DNA from: an uncultured Ruminococcus sp.
GTDB taxonomy: Bacteria > Bacillota > Clostridia > Oscillospirales > CAG-272
DNA length: 31,408 bases
NCBI GenBank assembly: GCA_902797125.1
Contig: CADBRS010000146.1
Location: forward strand, 1 to 31,408
Direction of reading: 5' to 3'
The position numbers and the translations under genes are program-made. The notes beneath the pieces are model-generated. The model made no database searches. It was given only the letters and a program-made list of their open reading frames with translations, and was not told where the DNA came from. Positions 16,175-23,212 of the stretch are shown piece by piece. Within the stretch, counting starts at the first letter, position 1; the number at the start of each line of letters is the position of its first letter.

Positions 16175-17533
16175 TCACATCGGGTCGTTCGCATGCTTTG
16201 CATGTTTCCCTGCACGACCCTTTTCCGCTGTCATATACACGGCTGAAATGATGCGCTGTCTGATTTCGCCTGGATCGATGATATCATCGACGCCGCCCAT
16301 GGAGGCTGCGACTTCCGGGCTTGCATACTGTTCGGTCCACTCTTTGATCAGTTCATCCCTGGAGGATCCTGCGTTGAGTTCATCCTGCTTCAGGAAAGCC
16401 ACGCTGGCTTCGGGAGAAAGGATGCCGAATTTGGCATCAGGCAAACTGTATGTCACGTCTGCTCCGAGAGCTTCGGAGCCCATGACGATGAAGGCGGGAC
16501 CGAATGCGTTCCCGACATATACCGTGATCAGAGGGCACGTAGCCGATGCGTAACTTTGCGCAAGCCTTGCCAGTTCAGACGAGAAAGGCGCATTCTCGCA
16601 AGCCACGTCCGCCTTGACCCCTTCTGAATTGACCAGTGTGATGACAGGAAGTCCAAACGCATCGCAGAAGCGAATGAACTTCGCTGCTTTGCGTGCGGCG
16701 TCGGGGGTCAATAGTCCTTTTTGGCTCTCGCCTACGTTGGCAACGATCCCTGCGAGCGATCCGCCCAACCGTGCAAAACCTGTCACGACCGTTTCTCCAT
16801 AGCCTTCAAAGAGAGGCATGAATGCGGCATCATCCGCAATGGCCTCGATCAACTGGACGGTCGAAAGTCCGTCGGTTTGAACTTTACGATTGATATCATC
16901 CTGAGGAATATCCGTTGCTGTATCACCGGCATAAGAAGGCAGATCCGAGACGAAACTCCTCACATAAGAGATCATATCCTCTCTGTGATCGAAAGATTTC
17001 GCGATTTGTCCGTTTGTTTCGCATGAAGCGGAAGTTCCAGTCTGGTCACCCAGCACGAAAGGACTGCTCACGTAAAGGCTGCCTGTCTCTTTGTTGAAGA
17101 AAGTGAAATCCATCATAGCGGCAAGAGCAGCTGCCGATGCGGCGCAAACACCGTCTATCACAGCGATCTGAGGCACGACTCCGGAGGCTTTTGCCACCAG
17201 CTTCATCCACTTGCCGTATGCGGACATGGCCTTGATCCCGTCGTAGATCACGGTACCTGAACTGCAAAAAACACCGACAACAGGCGCCCCGTTCGACACA
17301 GCCATTTCATAAAGTCTGCCAAGCTTGGCGGCACCCATGTCATCAAAAGCGCCCTTTTGATTATCTCCGTCCTGCAAAAATGCATAGGCAAGTTTGCCGT
17401 TCATCGACCCGTATCCGCATATCAAGCTGTCCTGCCGGTCATTTTTCTTGATTTTCGCACCAAGTTCAACGAAAGTCCCTTCATCGAACCATGCGCAGAT
17501 CTTCTGCTTTCCGGCTCCAATATTCTGATCCAT
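16175..17533 (-). CDS. Divergent acyl-CoA carboxyltransferase subunit (MmdA/12S-like)
   Basis: This 452-residue protein has the double crotonase-type fold of biotin-dependent acyl-CoA carboxyltransferases (MmdA, PccB, transcarboxylase 12S). FDEGTFVELG aligns with the family entry motif, ADVTYSLPDAKFGILSPEASV with its second half, and the end GGVDDIIDPGEIRQRIISA...KHAKHANDPM with the usual C-terminus. It is shorter than normal (about 510). In the N-terminal half CSSGTVIYDGI replaces the common DSGGARIQEGV, and CAASAAALAAMMDF replaces CAGGAVYSPALTDF, so the first oxyanion-hole glycines are changed. The acyl-CoA cannot be named, and activity may be altered. It is the first gene of the pump operon, with GGAGG upstream. 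Confidence 0.8.
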   Translation of the reverse strand: MDQNIGAGKQKICAWFDEGTFVELGAKIKKNDRQDSLICGYGSMNGKLAYAFLQDGDNQKGAFDDMGAAKLGRLYEMAVSNGAPVVGVFCSSGTVIYDGIKAMSAYGKWMKLVAKASGVVPQIAVIDGVCAASAAALAAMMDFTFFNKETGSLYVSSPFVLGDQTGTSASCETNGQIAKSFDHREDMISYVRSFVSDLPSYAGDTATDIPQDDINRKVQTDGLSTVQLIEAIADDAAFMPLFEGYGETVVTGFARLGGSLAGIVANVGESQKGLLTPDAARKAAKFIRFCDAFGLPVITLVNSEGVKADVACENAPFSSELARLAQSYASATCPLITVYVGNAFGPAFIVMGSEALGADVTYSLPDAKFGILSPEASVAFLKQDELNAGSSRDELIKEWTEQYASPEVAASMGGVDDIIDPGEIRQRIISAVYMTAEKGRAGKHAKHANDPM

Positions 17534-17609
17534 AAACCCCTCCAGAATGGTCTTTCAAATTTGGGTTTTTTAACAATCATGCGGGAAAACCTTCTTCCCA
17601 CTATATCGA

Positions 17610-17615
17610 ATTATA
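17610..17615 (-). promoter_or_regulatory. -10 element of the decarboxylase operon promoter
   Basis: On the minus strand a perfect TATAAT lies 77 bases upstream of the carboxyltransferase start. The -35 region is poor (TTGCTA only at 19-base spacing), which suggests a promoter that needs an activator or is otherwise regulated. Confidence 0.6.
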
Positions 17616-17633
17616 TCATATTTTGTATATGAT
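17615..17633. promoter_or_regulatory. Operator-like inverted repeat at the decarboxylase promoter
   Basis: ATCATATTTTGTATATGAT has perfect 7-bp arms around a 5-base spacer and fills the -35 to -10 spacer, touching the -10 box. This position fits repression. The Rrf2 protein encoded at the end of the same operon is the obvious candidate to bind it, but that is inference. Confidence 0.5.
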
Positions 17634-17750
17634 TTAGCAAACAAAAATCATTTTCTTACCAAACCGATAGACTTTTTTGATCATTTGGCGCGTTTTGACG
17701 AAAAGCGCCGAAAACAGCCGGTTCACCGTGCTGATTTCAGCGCTTAATCA

Positions 17751-18566
17751 TCAAGTTAAAACAGGTCTCCAAATCAGGCGGAGCAATTGTTCCAAAGCCA
17801 CACTGACAAGTACGATGGCAACGGTCACAGCGAACACCTGCGGATAATCAATACCCGTTTTGGCCTTTTGAAGGAGAGACCCGATCGTCCCTGTCGGATT
17901 GCAGATGACCTCTGCAGCCACTCCCGCCTTCCAGGCGATGCCAAAGCCGTTCAGGCATCCGGTACGGAGAGGGTCATGTATCATGGGAAGTTGAACGAAG
18001 AAAGCCGTTTGGATCCGGTTGGCGCCATCCATTTTGGACAGATCGATAAAATGATTATCAATGGCCAGCAGCGCAGCGTCGACATGTCCCCAGACGATCG
18101 GCAAAACCATCAGGAAGGCGATCACGGAAGGCAATACCGAATTGGGGACCCACAGCCATGCCAGAATCACGAAAGCAGCGACCGGTATCGCCCGGATCAT
18201 GTGCATCAGGGGCATTGAGAAGGAGCGGAACCATCCGGATATCCCGGAAATCATGCCGCCGGCAAATCCGACCGCCAATGCACAGATATATCCGATCACG
18301 ATATGTAGAACGGAAGTGCCGACCGCCTTCCAAAACTCCTGCAGTTTCAAATCATCGAATAAAGTCGTCAGCACTTCGCCTGGAAGAGGGATCTTCAGCA
18401 AGAGATTTCTGTTTGCCAAAGAGGCAACGATCAGCCAGACAACTATCCAGAATGCAATGGCCAGAACCGTTCTGATCAGCCGTGCTAACGGTTTGTCCGA
18501 CTTGATGAAAATCCAAAAACGGTTATCCCCTTTTTTCTCTTTAAGAAGCATAGTAGAAACCATCAT
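17751..18566 (-). CDS. ABC transporter permease, NitT/TauT (SsuC) type
   Basis: The 271-residue permease belongs to the BPD-transporter inner membrane family that includes SsuC and TauC. It has a short cytoplasmic N-terminus, about six transmembrane helices, and the loop DLSKMDGANRIQTAFFVQLPMI (residues 175-196), the degenerate EAA-loop that docks the ATPase. Related systems import nitrate, sulfonates, thiamine precursors or other small anions. The start overlaps the upstream binding-protein gene by 26 bases; ATG 18563 and 18551 are alternatives. It is the last gene of the operon, and no ABC ATPase gene follows or precedes it in the window, so the energising subunit must be encoded elsewhere or be shared. 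Confidence 0.87.
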   Translation of the reverse strand: MMVSTMLLKEKKGDNRFWIFIKSDKPLARLIRTVLAIAFWIVVWLIVASLANRNLLLKIPLPGEVLTTLFDDLKLQEFWKAVGTSVLHIVIGYICALAVGFAGGMISGISGWFRSFSMPLMHMIRAIPVAAFVILAWLWVPNSVLPSVIAFLMVLPIVWGHVDAALLAIDNHFIDLSKMDGANRIQTAFFVQLPMIHDPLRTGCLNGFGIAWKAGVAAEVICNPTGTIGSLLQKAKTGIDYPQVFAVTVAIVLVSVALEQLLRLIWRPVLT

Positions 18567-19596
18567 CGGGCATGCTGCCGCCTATTGATGAAGGGTCAGC
18601 CTCGAAAAGGACGTTCAGATATCCGTTTAGGTCATTCTTCATCTCATCGCCTGTCACATATACGATATGGCAATTCGGAATGGCAGCGGTTGCAATCGGA
18701 GCCTGCCCCACGATTCCATATTTCGCACAGAGTTCTCCTGTGCCTGCGGGATCGTCGTTAGTCGACTTGACAGATGCCTGATAGTCTTTCAGAAAATTCT
18801 CGACAGCCTCGGGATGTTCGTTGAGAAAAGCGGTTCTGACAACGATGCATCCCATCATGAGAGCAGAGCCCGAGTTTAAATCATCCCAAACATTTGTCAG
18901 GTCTAAAACGATGGCTGAGCCTTCATATTTTTTTGTAATTGATGTTGCAACAGGCTGTGGAGCGATGATCACGGCTTCCGGGTTGTTTGCCCAGACGGTG
19001 ACCAGCTCGGTCCCTTCAGCTTTGTATTCAATGGTCAGGTCCTGATCCGGATCGACTCCGGACTGAGTCATCAGATGACGGATGATGAATTCGGGATTGG
19101 CTCCCTGCCCTGTCGTGACGACTGTCCGTCCTTTCAGATCCGACAAACTGCTGACCTGTTCGCCTTGATAAGTCAAAACATTGAGGACACCCAGTGTATT
19201 GACCGCAAGGATTTGGATACCTTGACTTGTAACCTGGTACAGTTTTGCCGCCAGGTTCGTAGCAATTGCTGCGATGTCTGCTTCACCTTTCGATATATGG
19301 GAAACGACCTCGTTAGGGCTGGTTACGGCGGTAAAATGGTAGTTTTCAAGACCCTCGCCGTTTTCTGCTTTGTCCCACATTTGAACAGCGCCGATTCCGG
19401 TCGGACCGGTGATGACATAAACGTTCACGTCTGTTTTTTCACGGGCCCCTGTTTCTGACTCTTCACCGGATTCACCGGTAGAGTTTTCCTGCGTCGTGTC
19501 TTCCTTGGTTTCTGTGCCCTCATTCTGCTCTGAGCCGCATGCGGCAAAGGTCAGAACCATCACAGCAACTAAGAATATTGCAATCAGTTTTTTCAT
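18541..19596 (-). CDS. ABC transporter substrate-binding lipoprotein, NitT/TauT (NMT1-like)
   Basis: The 351-residue lipoprotein has a type II signal peptide ending in TFAA-C (lipidated C20), a long Glu/Thr/Ser-rich linker, and a type 2 periplasmic-binding fold of the NMT1/THI5-like kind. GPTGIGAVQMW near residue 60 sits at the ligand cleft. GEADIAAIATNLAAKLY and LKGRTVVTTGQGANPEFIIRHLM are characteristic blocks of NitT/TauT binding proteins. The ligand is unknown. I chose ATG 19596 because AGGAGA lies ahead of it; an upstream ATG at 19614 overlaps the fnr-type gene stop but would put the ribosome binding site inside the frame. The gene is second in the operon with the permease. Confidence 0.87.
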   Translation of the reverse strand: MKKLIAIFLVAVMVLTFAACGSEQNEGTETKEDTTQENSTGESGEESETGAREKTDVNVYVITGPTGIGAVQMWDKAENGEGLENYHFTAVTSPNEVVSHISKGEADIAAIATNLAAKLYQVTSQGIQILAVNTLGVLNVLTYQGEQVSSLSDLKGRTVVTTGQGANPEFIIRHLMTQSGVDPDQDLTIEYKAEGTELVTVWANNPEAVIIAPQPVATSITKKYEGSAIVLDLTNVWDDLNSGSALMMGCIVVRTAFLNEHPEAVENFLKDYQASVKSTNDDPAGTGELCAKYGIVGQAPIATAAIPNCHIVYVTGDEMKNDLNGYLNVLFEADPSSIGGSMPDDGFYYAS

Positions 19597-19613
19597 ATCT
19601 TTTTCTCCTCGCA

Positions 19614-20228
19614 TTACAGCAAAGTAATCAAATCATGTTCTCTTAAAATAAAGCCCTTTTCTTCAAGTTCAGATAAGGCTCTGTACAGACTGGTTCTTCC
19701 CATCCGGGTCATCCTGGCCAGTTCGGCCATGTTTTTGACCGTCAGAACTCCGTTTTCATCTGCGCTGTCCGAGATGTACCGATACAGTCGGGCAGAAACG
19801 GATTTATCCGTCATCTGGCTCAGTTTGTTGTTCAGGAAACGTATCCTTTCGGAGAGAAACGACACATAGTTGACAACTGTTTCCGGATATTGTTTAAACC
19901 ATTTTTCCAAAACATCCTGCGGAATAAAGCAAACGATACAATCGCTTCTCGCCCGGATCCTGCTGACATATCCCGACATTTCGCCGAATACGGCAGCGGC
20001 CCCGAAAACGGAGCCCTCTGTAAAATTCCGTTTCAGAAATACTGATCCCTCGTTTTCCGCGCATCCGACCCCTGACAGAAAGACGCCGAGAGCACGGTCG
20101 AATCTGTCGGTATCGTATATGATATCGTGTTTCCGATACGACACAGGTGAGGACAGGGCCTTGATCATCTTATCCACTTTTTCATCCGCAATCCCTTGAA
20201 AGAGAAACAAATCTTTTAGGTTGAACAT
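19614..20228 (-). CDS. Crp/Fnr family transcriptional regulator
   Basis: This 204-residue regulator has an N-terminal cyclic-nucleotide-binding-type beta roll (about residues 5-115), a dimerisation helix (about 118-140) and a C-terminal helix-turn-helix in which MAELARMTRMGRTSLYRALSELEEKGFI is the DNA-reading block. It lacks the N-terminal Cys cluster of Fnr. Three scattered Cys (C56, C97, C100) do not form an obvious Fe-S motif, so the effector is unknown. The gene is first in an operon with the binding protein and permease, whose ligand may be its effector. Its promoter carries a palindrome with Crp-like spacing at the expected start of transcription, so it probably controls itself. Confidence 0.9.
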   Translation of the reverse strand: MFNLKDLFLFQGIADEKVDKMIKALSSPVSYRKHDIIYDTDRFDRALGVFLSGVGCAENEGSVFLKRNFTEGSVFGAAAVFGEMSGYVSRIRARSDCIVCFIPQDVLEKWFKQYPETVVNYVSFLSERIRFLNNKLSQMTDKSVSARLYRYISDSADENGVLTVKNMAELARMTRMGRTSLYRALSELEEKGFILREHDLITLL

Positions 20229-20244
20229 GTCTTGTCCTTTTTTG

Positions 20245-20270
20245 AAATGTGTTCTTTTTGGAACACTTTT
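20245..20270. promoter_or_regulatory. Crp/Fnr-type operator at the start of the regulator-ABC operon
   Basis: Arms AAATGTGTTC (20245-20254) and GAACACTTTT (20261-20270) match as an inverted repeat with one mismatch and a 6-base spacer. TGTxx-N6-xxACA is the half-site layout used by Crp, CooA and relatives. It starts right after the -10 box, covering the predicted start site, which predicts autorepression. Confidence 0.65.
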
Positions 20271-20299
20271 ATTATAGCGTATATCATACTTTTTGTCAA
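20271..20299 (-). promoter_or_regulatory. Consensus sigma-A promoter of the Crp/Fnr-ABC operon
   Basis: On the minus strand TTGACA (20294-20299), a 17-base spacer and TATAAT (20271-20276) are a perfect match to the housekeeping consensus. Such a strong promoter normally needs a repressor, in line with the adjoining operator. Confidence 0.88.
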
Positions 20300-20326
20300 T
20301 CTTTTTTACAAAAACGGACGTACAAA

Positions 20327-20618
20327 AGGGGCTGTTTAAAAACCCAAGTTTCCTTTGGGTAGAAACAGCCCTATTTTTTGCATAATTGAATCACATTTTT
20401 AGGTTTTTAAACAAGCTTTGCTTGTTTATTTTATAAAGTAATTGCGGTTTCTCCACCTCTGGGTCGAAGAAAGGAACCGCGAGCATCCAACTCAGAAGAA
20501 AATTTTTCTATGATAGACTCCCGAAGAACATCGCAAACCTCTCACATAACACTTAATTATACGCAGAAATTCAGAAAAGAGACTGTTCAAAAGCCACTAA
20601 GGTTTTTAAACAGCCCCT
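20327..20618. repeat. 292-bp MITE-like element with 18-bp perfect terminal inverted repeats
   Basis: AGGGGCTGTTTAAAAACC (20327-20344) is repeated exactly in inverted orientation at 20601-20618. Each end can also fold on itself: 20329-20371 as a nested hairpin and 20583-20616 as an imperfect hairpin of a diverged second copy (GACTGTTCAAAAGCC). A further partial copy of the right end (GGTTTTTAAACA) is at 20402-20413. Between them are a hairpin (AAACAAGC / GCTTGTTT, 20409-20427) and a stem GCGGTTTC / GGAACCGC (20444-20451 and 20473-20480). No target-site duplication was identified and no transposase is encoded. A 36-codon open frame without an ATG runs on the minus strand (20434-20541). Confidence 0.6.
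20329..20380. terminator. Nested hairpin with T-run, possible bidirectional terminator
   Basis: GGGCTGTTT (20329-20337) pairs with AAACAGCCC (20363-20371), and ACCCAA (20342-20347) with TTGGGT (20355-20360) inside it. TTTTTT follows on the plus strand, and four T on the minus strand. For the minus strand it could end the transcript from 21306 before the Crp/Fnr promoter. Confidence 0.55.
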
Positions 20619-20865
20619 CTCAATTAAGAATTTGTGCGTTGAATATTCAGTTAGAATAGTCGATATGGACATACTCAATGACAACCCAAAAACCATGCCC
20701 TTCTTTCAACAGGGGTATTATACACTTTTTGAAAAGGACTGACATAGTCTTTGATGTTATTGAGGATACTAAAATCGGATTTCGGGTTTGGCTGATGATT
20801 TTTCAACAATTACACCGGCCTACTTGAATTTCATGAATAATTTCGGCTTACTCTATCCATTAACT
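20619..20865. other. AT-rich non-coding stretch, possible decayed sequence
   Basis: No supportable gene. The plus strand holds a 25-codon frame from ATG 20665 to TGA 20742 with a protein-like composition, and another short open stretch follows in a different frame, which hints at a decayed gene. On the minus strand TATAAT (near 20716-20722) has no good -35 partner. Confidence 0.3.
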
Positions 20866-21306
20866 TTATCCCAAATTGTCCTTGGGTAGTGAATCATAAA
20901 AGACCAGCAACTCTATTAAGCCCGAATATGTCAAGAAGTCATAGAAGATAACTTTCTTCTTAAATCTGTCTGTATTGAAAACAATTCTTAGTGAATCTAT
21001 TCCAAGACGATTGGGATAAGGAAAACCATAAACATGTTCAATAAGAACAACATCTTTCCACTGAACAAACGTTGTTCCCCGTATAGGATCGTGAATTGTT
21101 ATTCCCTCACTACTATAATAAAGCCTGCTCTTCATATAGACAAAAACAAAAAACGGACTAATAAGACCAAGTAATACTACCAATGTTAGCCATCCTAACA
21201 ATAACGCAACAACTAGTAACACAAGTGTAGGCACAATAGTTATTATTAAATACCGTCGATTGTGCTTAACGATGTGTTGTACAGGAGATGGCATTTTGAG
21301 TGGCAT
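20866..21306 (-). CDS. Small two-helix membrane protein, possible bacterial PH-like domain
   Basis: The 146-residue product has two adjacent transmembrane helices (about residues 18-40 and 42-58) joined by a tight turn, then a C-terminal domain of about 85 residues that begins LYYSSEGITIHDP and is rich in predicted beta strands ending in a helix. This layout resembles small bacterial PH-domain membrane proteins, but the match is by architecture only. I chose ATG 21306 because GGAGG lies just upstream; the frame stays open to 21378 across the promoter, which cannot be coding in this transcript. The gene is single, with a consensus promoter, and is clearly richer in A and T than its neighbours, so it may have been acquired by transfer. 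Confidence 0.7.
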   Translation of the reverse strand: MPLKMPSPVQHIVKHNRRYLIITIVPTLVLLVVALLLGWLTLVVLLGLISPFFVFVYMKSRLYYSSEGITIHDPIRGTTFVQWKDVVLIEHVYGFPYPNRLGIDSLRIVFNTDRFKKKVIFYDFLTYSGLIELLVFYDSLPKDNLG

Positions 21307-21340
21307 AACGCACCTCCGCAGGATTTGTGTTCTTGCCTTC

Positions 21341-21369
21341 ATTATATAAATGGTAGTCCATCTTGTCAA
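21341..21369 (-). promoter_or_regulatory. Consensus sigma-A promoter of the small membrane protein gene
   Basis: TTGACA (21364-21369), a 17-base spacer and TATAAT (21341-21346) on the minus strand match the consensus exactly, 35 bases upstream of ATG 21306. It lies only 15 bases beyond the hydrogenase operon terminator. Confidence 0.88.
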
Positions 21370-21383
21370 GTGCAACAAGCACC

Positions 21384-21416
21384 TTTAAAAAGCCCGGGAT
21401 TTTCGTCCCGGGCTTG
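21384..21416 (-). terminator. Intrinsic terminator of the hydrogenase operon
   Basis: A perfect 9-bp GC-rich stem (21391-21399 with 21406-21414) and a 6-base loop are followed on the minus strand by TTTTT, 20 bases after the hydrogenase catalytic-subunit stop codon. Confidence 0.93.
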
Positions 21417-21436
21417 CGATTGAGAATTGATCAGTT

Positions 21437-23194
21437 TTATTTCTTCTCAAATTTGTATTTCGGCTGAGCGGCATAATGCGTATGAAGCAGTTCATGCGCT
21501 TTATGTGAGTTGGGTTCGCCCAGGAAATCTTTGTAGATTTGCTTGATCTCGCTGTTTTCGTGAGATTTGCGGATCGCTTTGCCGGCGTCTTCGTTGTAAA
21601 GAGCCTTAGCGCGTTCTGCCTTAAGATCCATATAGGCTTTGTCTTTGGCAGGAACGATCGGTGTGCCGCCGCCGCAGACGCAACCGCCGGGACAACCCAT
21701 TACTTCGATGAATGTGTAGTTCTTTTCACCGCGTTTCACGGCTTCCAGGACTTCAGACGCATTCTTTGTGCCGTTGGCGACAGCGACCATGATCTTCGTT
21801 CCGTTCAGATCGATCTCGGCTTCTTTGACGCCTGCCGTTCCGCGGACAGCCGTAAAGTTGACGTCCTTCAGTTCTTTGCCCGTGTAGACTTCGTATACTG
21901 TACGGAGGGCAGCCTCCATAACACCGCCGGTCGCACCGAAGATAACGGCTGCACCGGTAGATTCACCGAGCATACTGTCAAAATCGGAATCAGGCAGACG
22001 GCAGAAATCGATACCGGCGCTCTTGATCATCTTGGCTGCTTCACGGACTGTCAAAACAGCATCAACATCCTGCAAACCGTCATGACCGAGTTCATCGCGC
22101 TGAGCTTCGAACTTCTTAGCTGTGCAAGGCATAACCGAAACTACAAAAATGTTTTTCGGATCGATGCCTTCCTTTTCGGCAAAATACGTTTTGATCATTG
22201 CACCGCCCATTTCATGCGGAGATTTGCATGTGGACAGGTTGGGCAGGAATTCGGGATAGAACTTTTCGCAATAATTGATCCATCCGGGTGAGCACGAGGT
22301 GATCATCGGAAGAACGCCGCCGTTCTTGATGCGGCCCAGAAGTTCGGTTCCCTCTTCCATGATAGTGAGGTCAGCAGCAAAATCCGTATCAAAGACTTTG
22401 GCGAAGCCCAAGCGGCGCAGCGCGGTGGCCAGTTTACCGGTCACGCTGGTACCCACGGGATAGCCGAACTCTTCTCCAATCGTGGCACGCACTGCGGGAG
22501 CAGGCTGAACCACGACATATTTGCCCTGAGCGAAAGCTTCATAAACTTTCTGAATGCTGTCTTTCTCTTTCAGAGCGCCGACAGGGCAAGCCAGAATGCA
22601 CTGGCCGCAATAGATACAAGGGCTATTAGCAAGGCTCATCTTGTAGATGCTGCCGATTTCGGAACGGAATCCGCGGCCGGAAACACCGATGGCACCGATC
22701 CCCTGAATCTTGTTACATGTTGCCACGCAGCGGCGGCAGTTGATGCACTTGGAGTTGTCGCGCACGATGGAAGGACTCACGTCGTCATAGCGGTTTGAGG
22801 ACAGTTTGCCGTCAAAACGGTACTGATCGACGCCGTACTCATTGCAGAGCGCCTGCAGTTCGCAGTTACCGCTGCGGACGCAGGATGTGCATTCACGGTT
22901 GTGATTGGACAGGATCAGTTCAAGATTGGTCTTGCGGTATTTTCTGATCCTTTCGGTATTCGTCTTGACGACCTGACCCTCGGCAACGGGTGAAACGCAG
23001 GCAGCCTGCAGACCGCGGGCACCCTGGATCTCGACCAGACACAGACGGCAGGAGCCGATCGCGTTGACGTCTTTCAGATAGCAAAGCGTCGGAATATTGA
23101 TCCCGGCTTCGCGGGCAGCGTCCAGAATGGTGTAATGAGACGGAACAGTAACCTGAACGCCGTCAATAGTTAAAGTGACAGTTTTTGTTTCCAT
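21437..23194 (-). CDS. hndD: [FeFe] hydrogenase catalytic subunit of an NAD(P)-linked multimeric enzyme (HydA/HndD)
   Basis: The 585-residue protein reads in order: plant-type [2Fe-2S] domain (C38, C49, C52, C66), His-ligated [4Fe-4S] site (H98, C102, C105, C111), two [4Fe-4S] ferredoxin motifs (C150-C160 and C193-C203), then the H-cluster domain. L1 is TSCSPGW (299-305), L2 MPCTAKKFE (C357), L3 EVMGCPGGCVCGGGTP (C501, C505). It catalyses 2H+ + 2e- to H2 in the cytoplasm. With the NuoF- and NuoE-like subunits of this operon it forms a HydABC/Hnd-type complex, which in characterised relatives bifurcates electrons between ferredoxin and NAD(P)H. L1 has Ser where the textbook TSCCP has its second Cys; I recall this variant in clostridial enzymes. 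Maturases HydE, F and G are not in the window. Confidence 0.95.
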   Translation of the reverse strand: METKTVTLTIDGVQVTVPSHYTILDAAREAGINIPTLCYLKDVNAIGSCRLCLVEIQGARGLQAACVSPVAEGQVVKTNTERIRKYRKTNLELILSNHNRECTSCVRSGNCELQALCNEYGVDQYRFDGKLSSNRYDDVSPSIVRDNSKCINCRRCVATCNKIQGIGAIGVSGRGFRSEIGSIYKMSLANSPCIYCGQCILACPVGALKEKDSIQKVYEAFAQGKYVVVQPAPAVRATIGEEFGYPVGTSVTGKLATALRRLGFAKVFDTDFAADLTIMEEGTELLGRIKNGGVLPMITSCSPGWINYCEKFYPEFLPNLSTCKSPHEMGGAMIKTYFAEKEGIDPKNIFVVSVMPCTAKKFEAQRDELGHDGLQDVDAVLTVREAAKMIKSAGIDFCRLPDSDFDSMLGESTGAAVIFGATGGVMEAALRTVYEVYTGKELKDVNFTAVRGTAGVKEAEIDLNGTKIMVAVANGTKNASEVLEAVKRGEKNYTFIEVMGCPGGCVCGGGTPIVPAKDKAYMDLKAERAKALYNEDAGKAIRKSHENSEIKQIYKDFLGEPNSHKAHELLHTHYAAQPKYKFEKK

Positions 23195-23212
23195 GGTTTC
23201 ATTCTCCTCTCT

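Noticed and set aside
17692..17745. GGCGC/GCGCC hairpin and TGATT/AATCA palindrome after the ABC permease gene
   Set aside because: Stems are fair, but no T-run follows on the minus strand; not called as a terminator.
20434..20541. 36-codon minus-strand frame inside the inverted-repeat element
   Set aside because: It looks coding-like (ARGSFLRPRGGETAI near its end) but has no ATG and overlaps RNA stems. Structure explains it as well as coding does.
20665..20742. 25-codon plus-strand frame with protein-like composition
   Set aside because: Too short, no ribosome binding site and no recognisable family; at most part of a decayed gene.
21326..21334. GTGTTCTTG resembling half of the Crp/Fnr operator near the membrane-protein start site
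   Set aside because: Only one arm is present and the other half does not match, so a second operator cannot be claimed.
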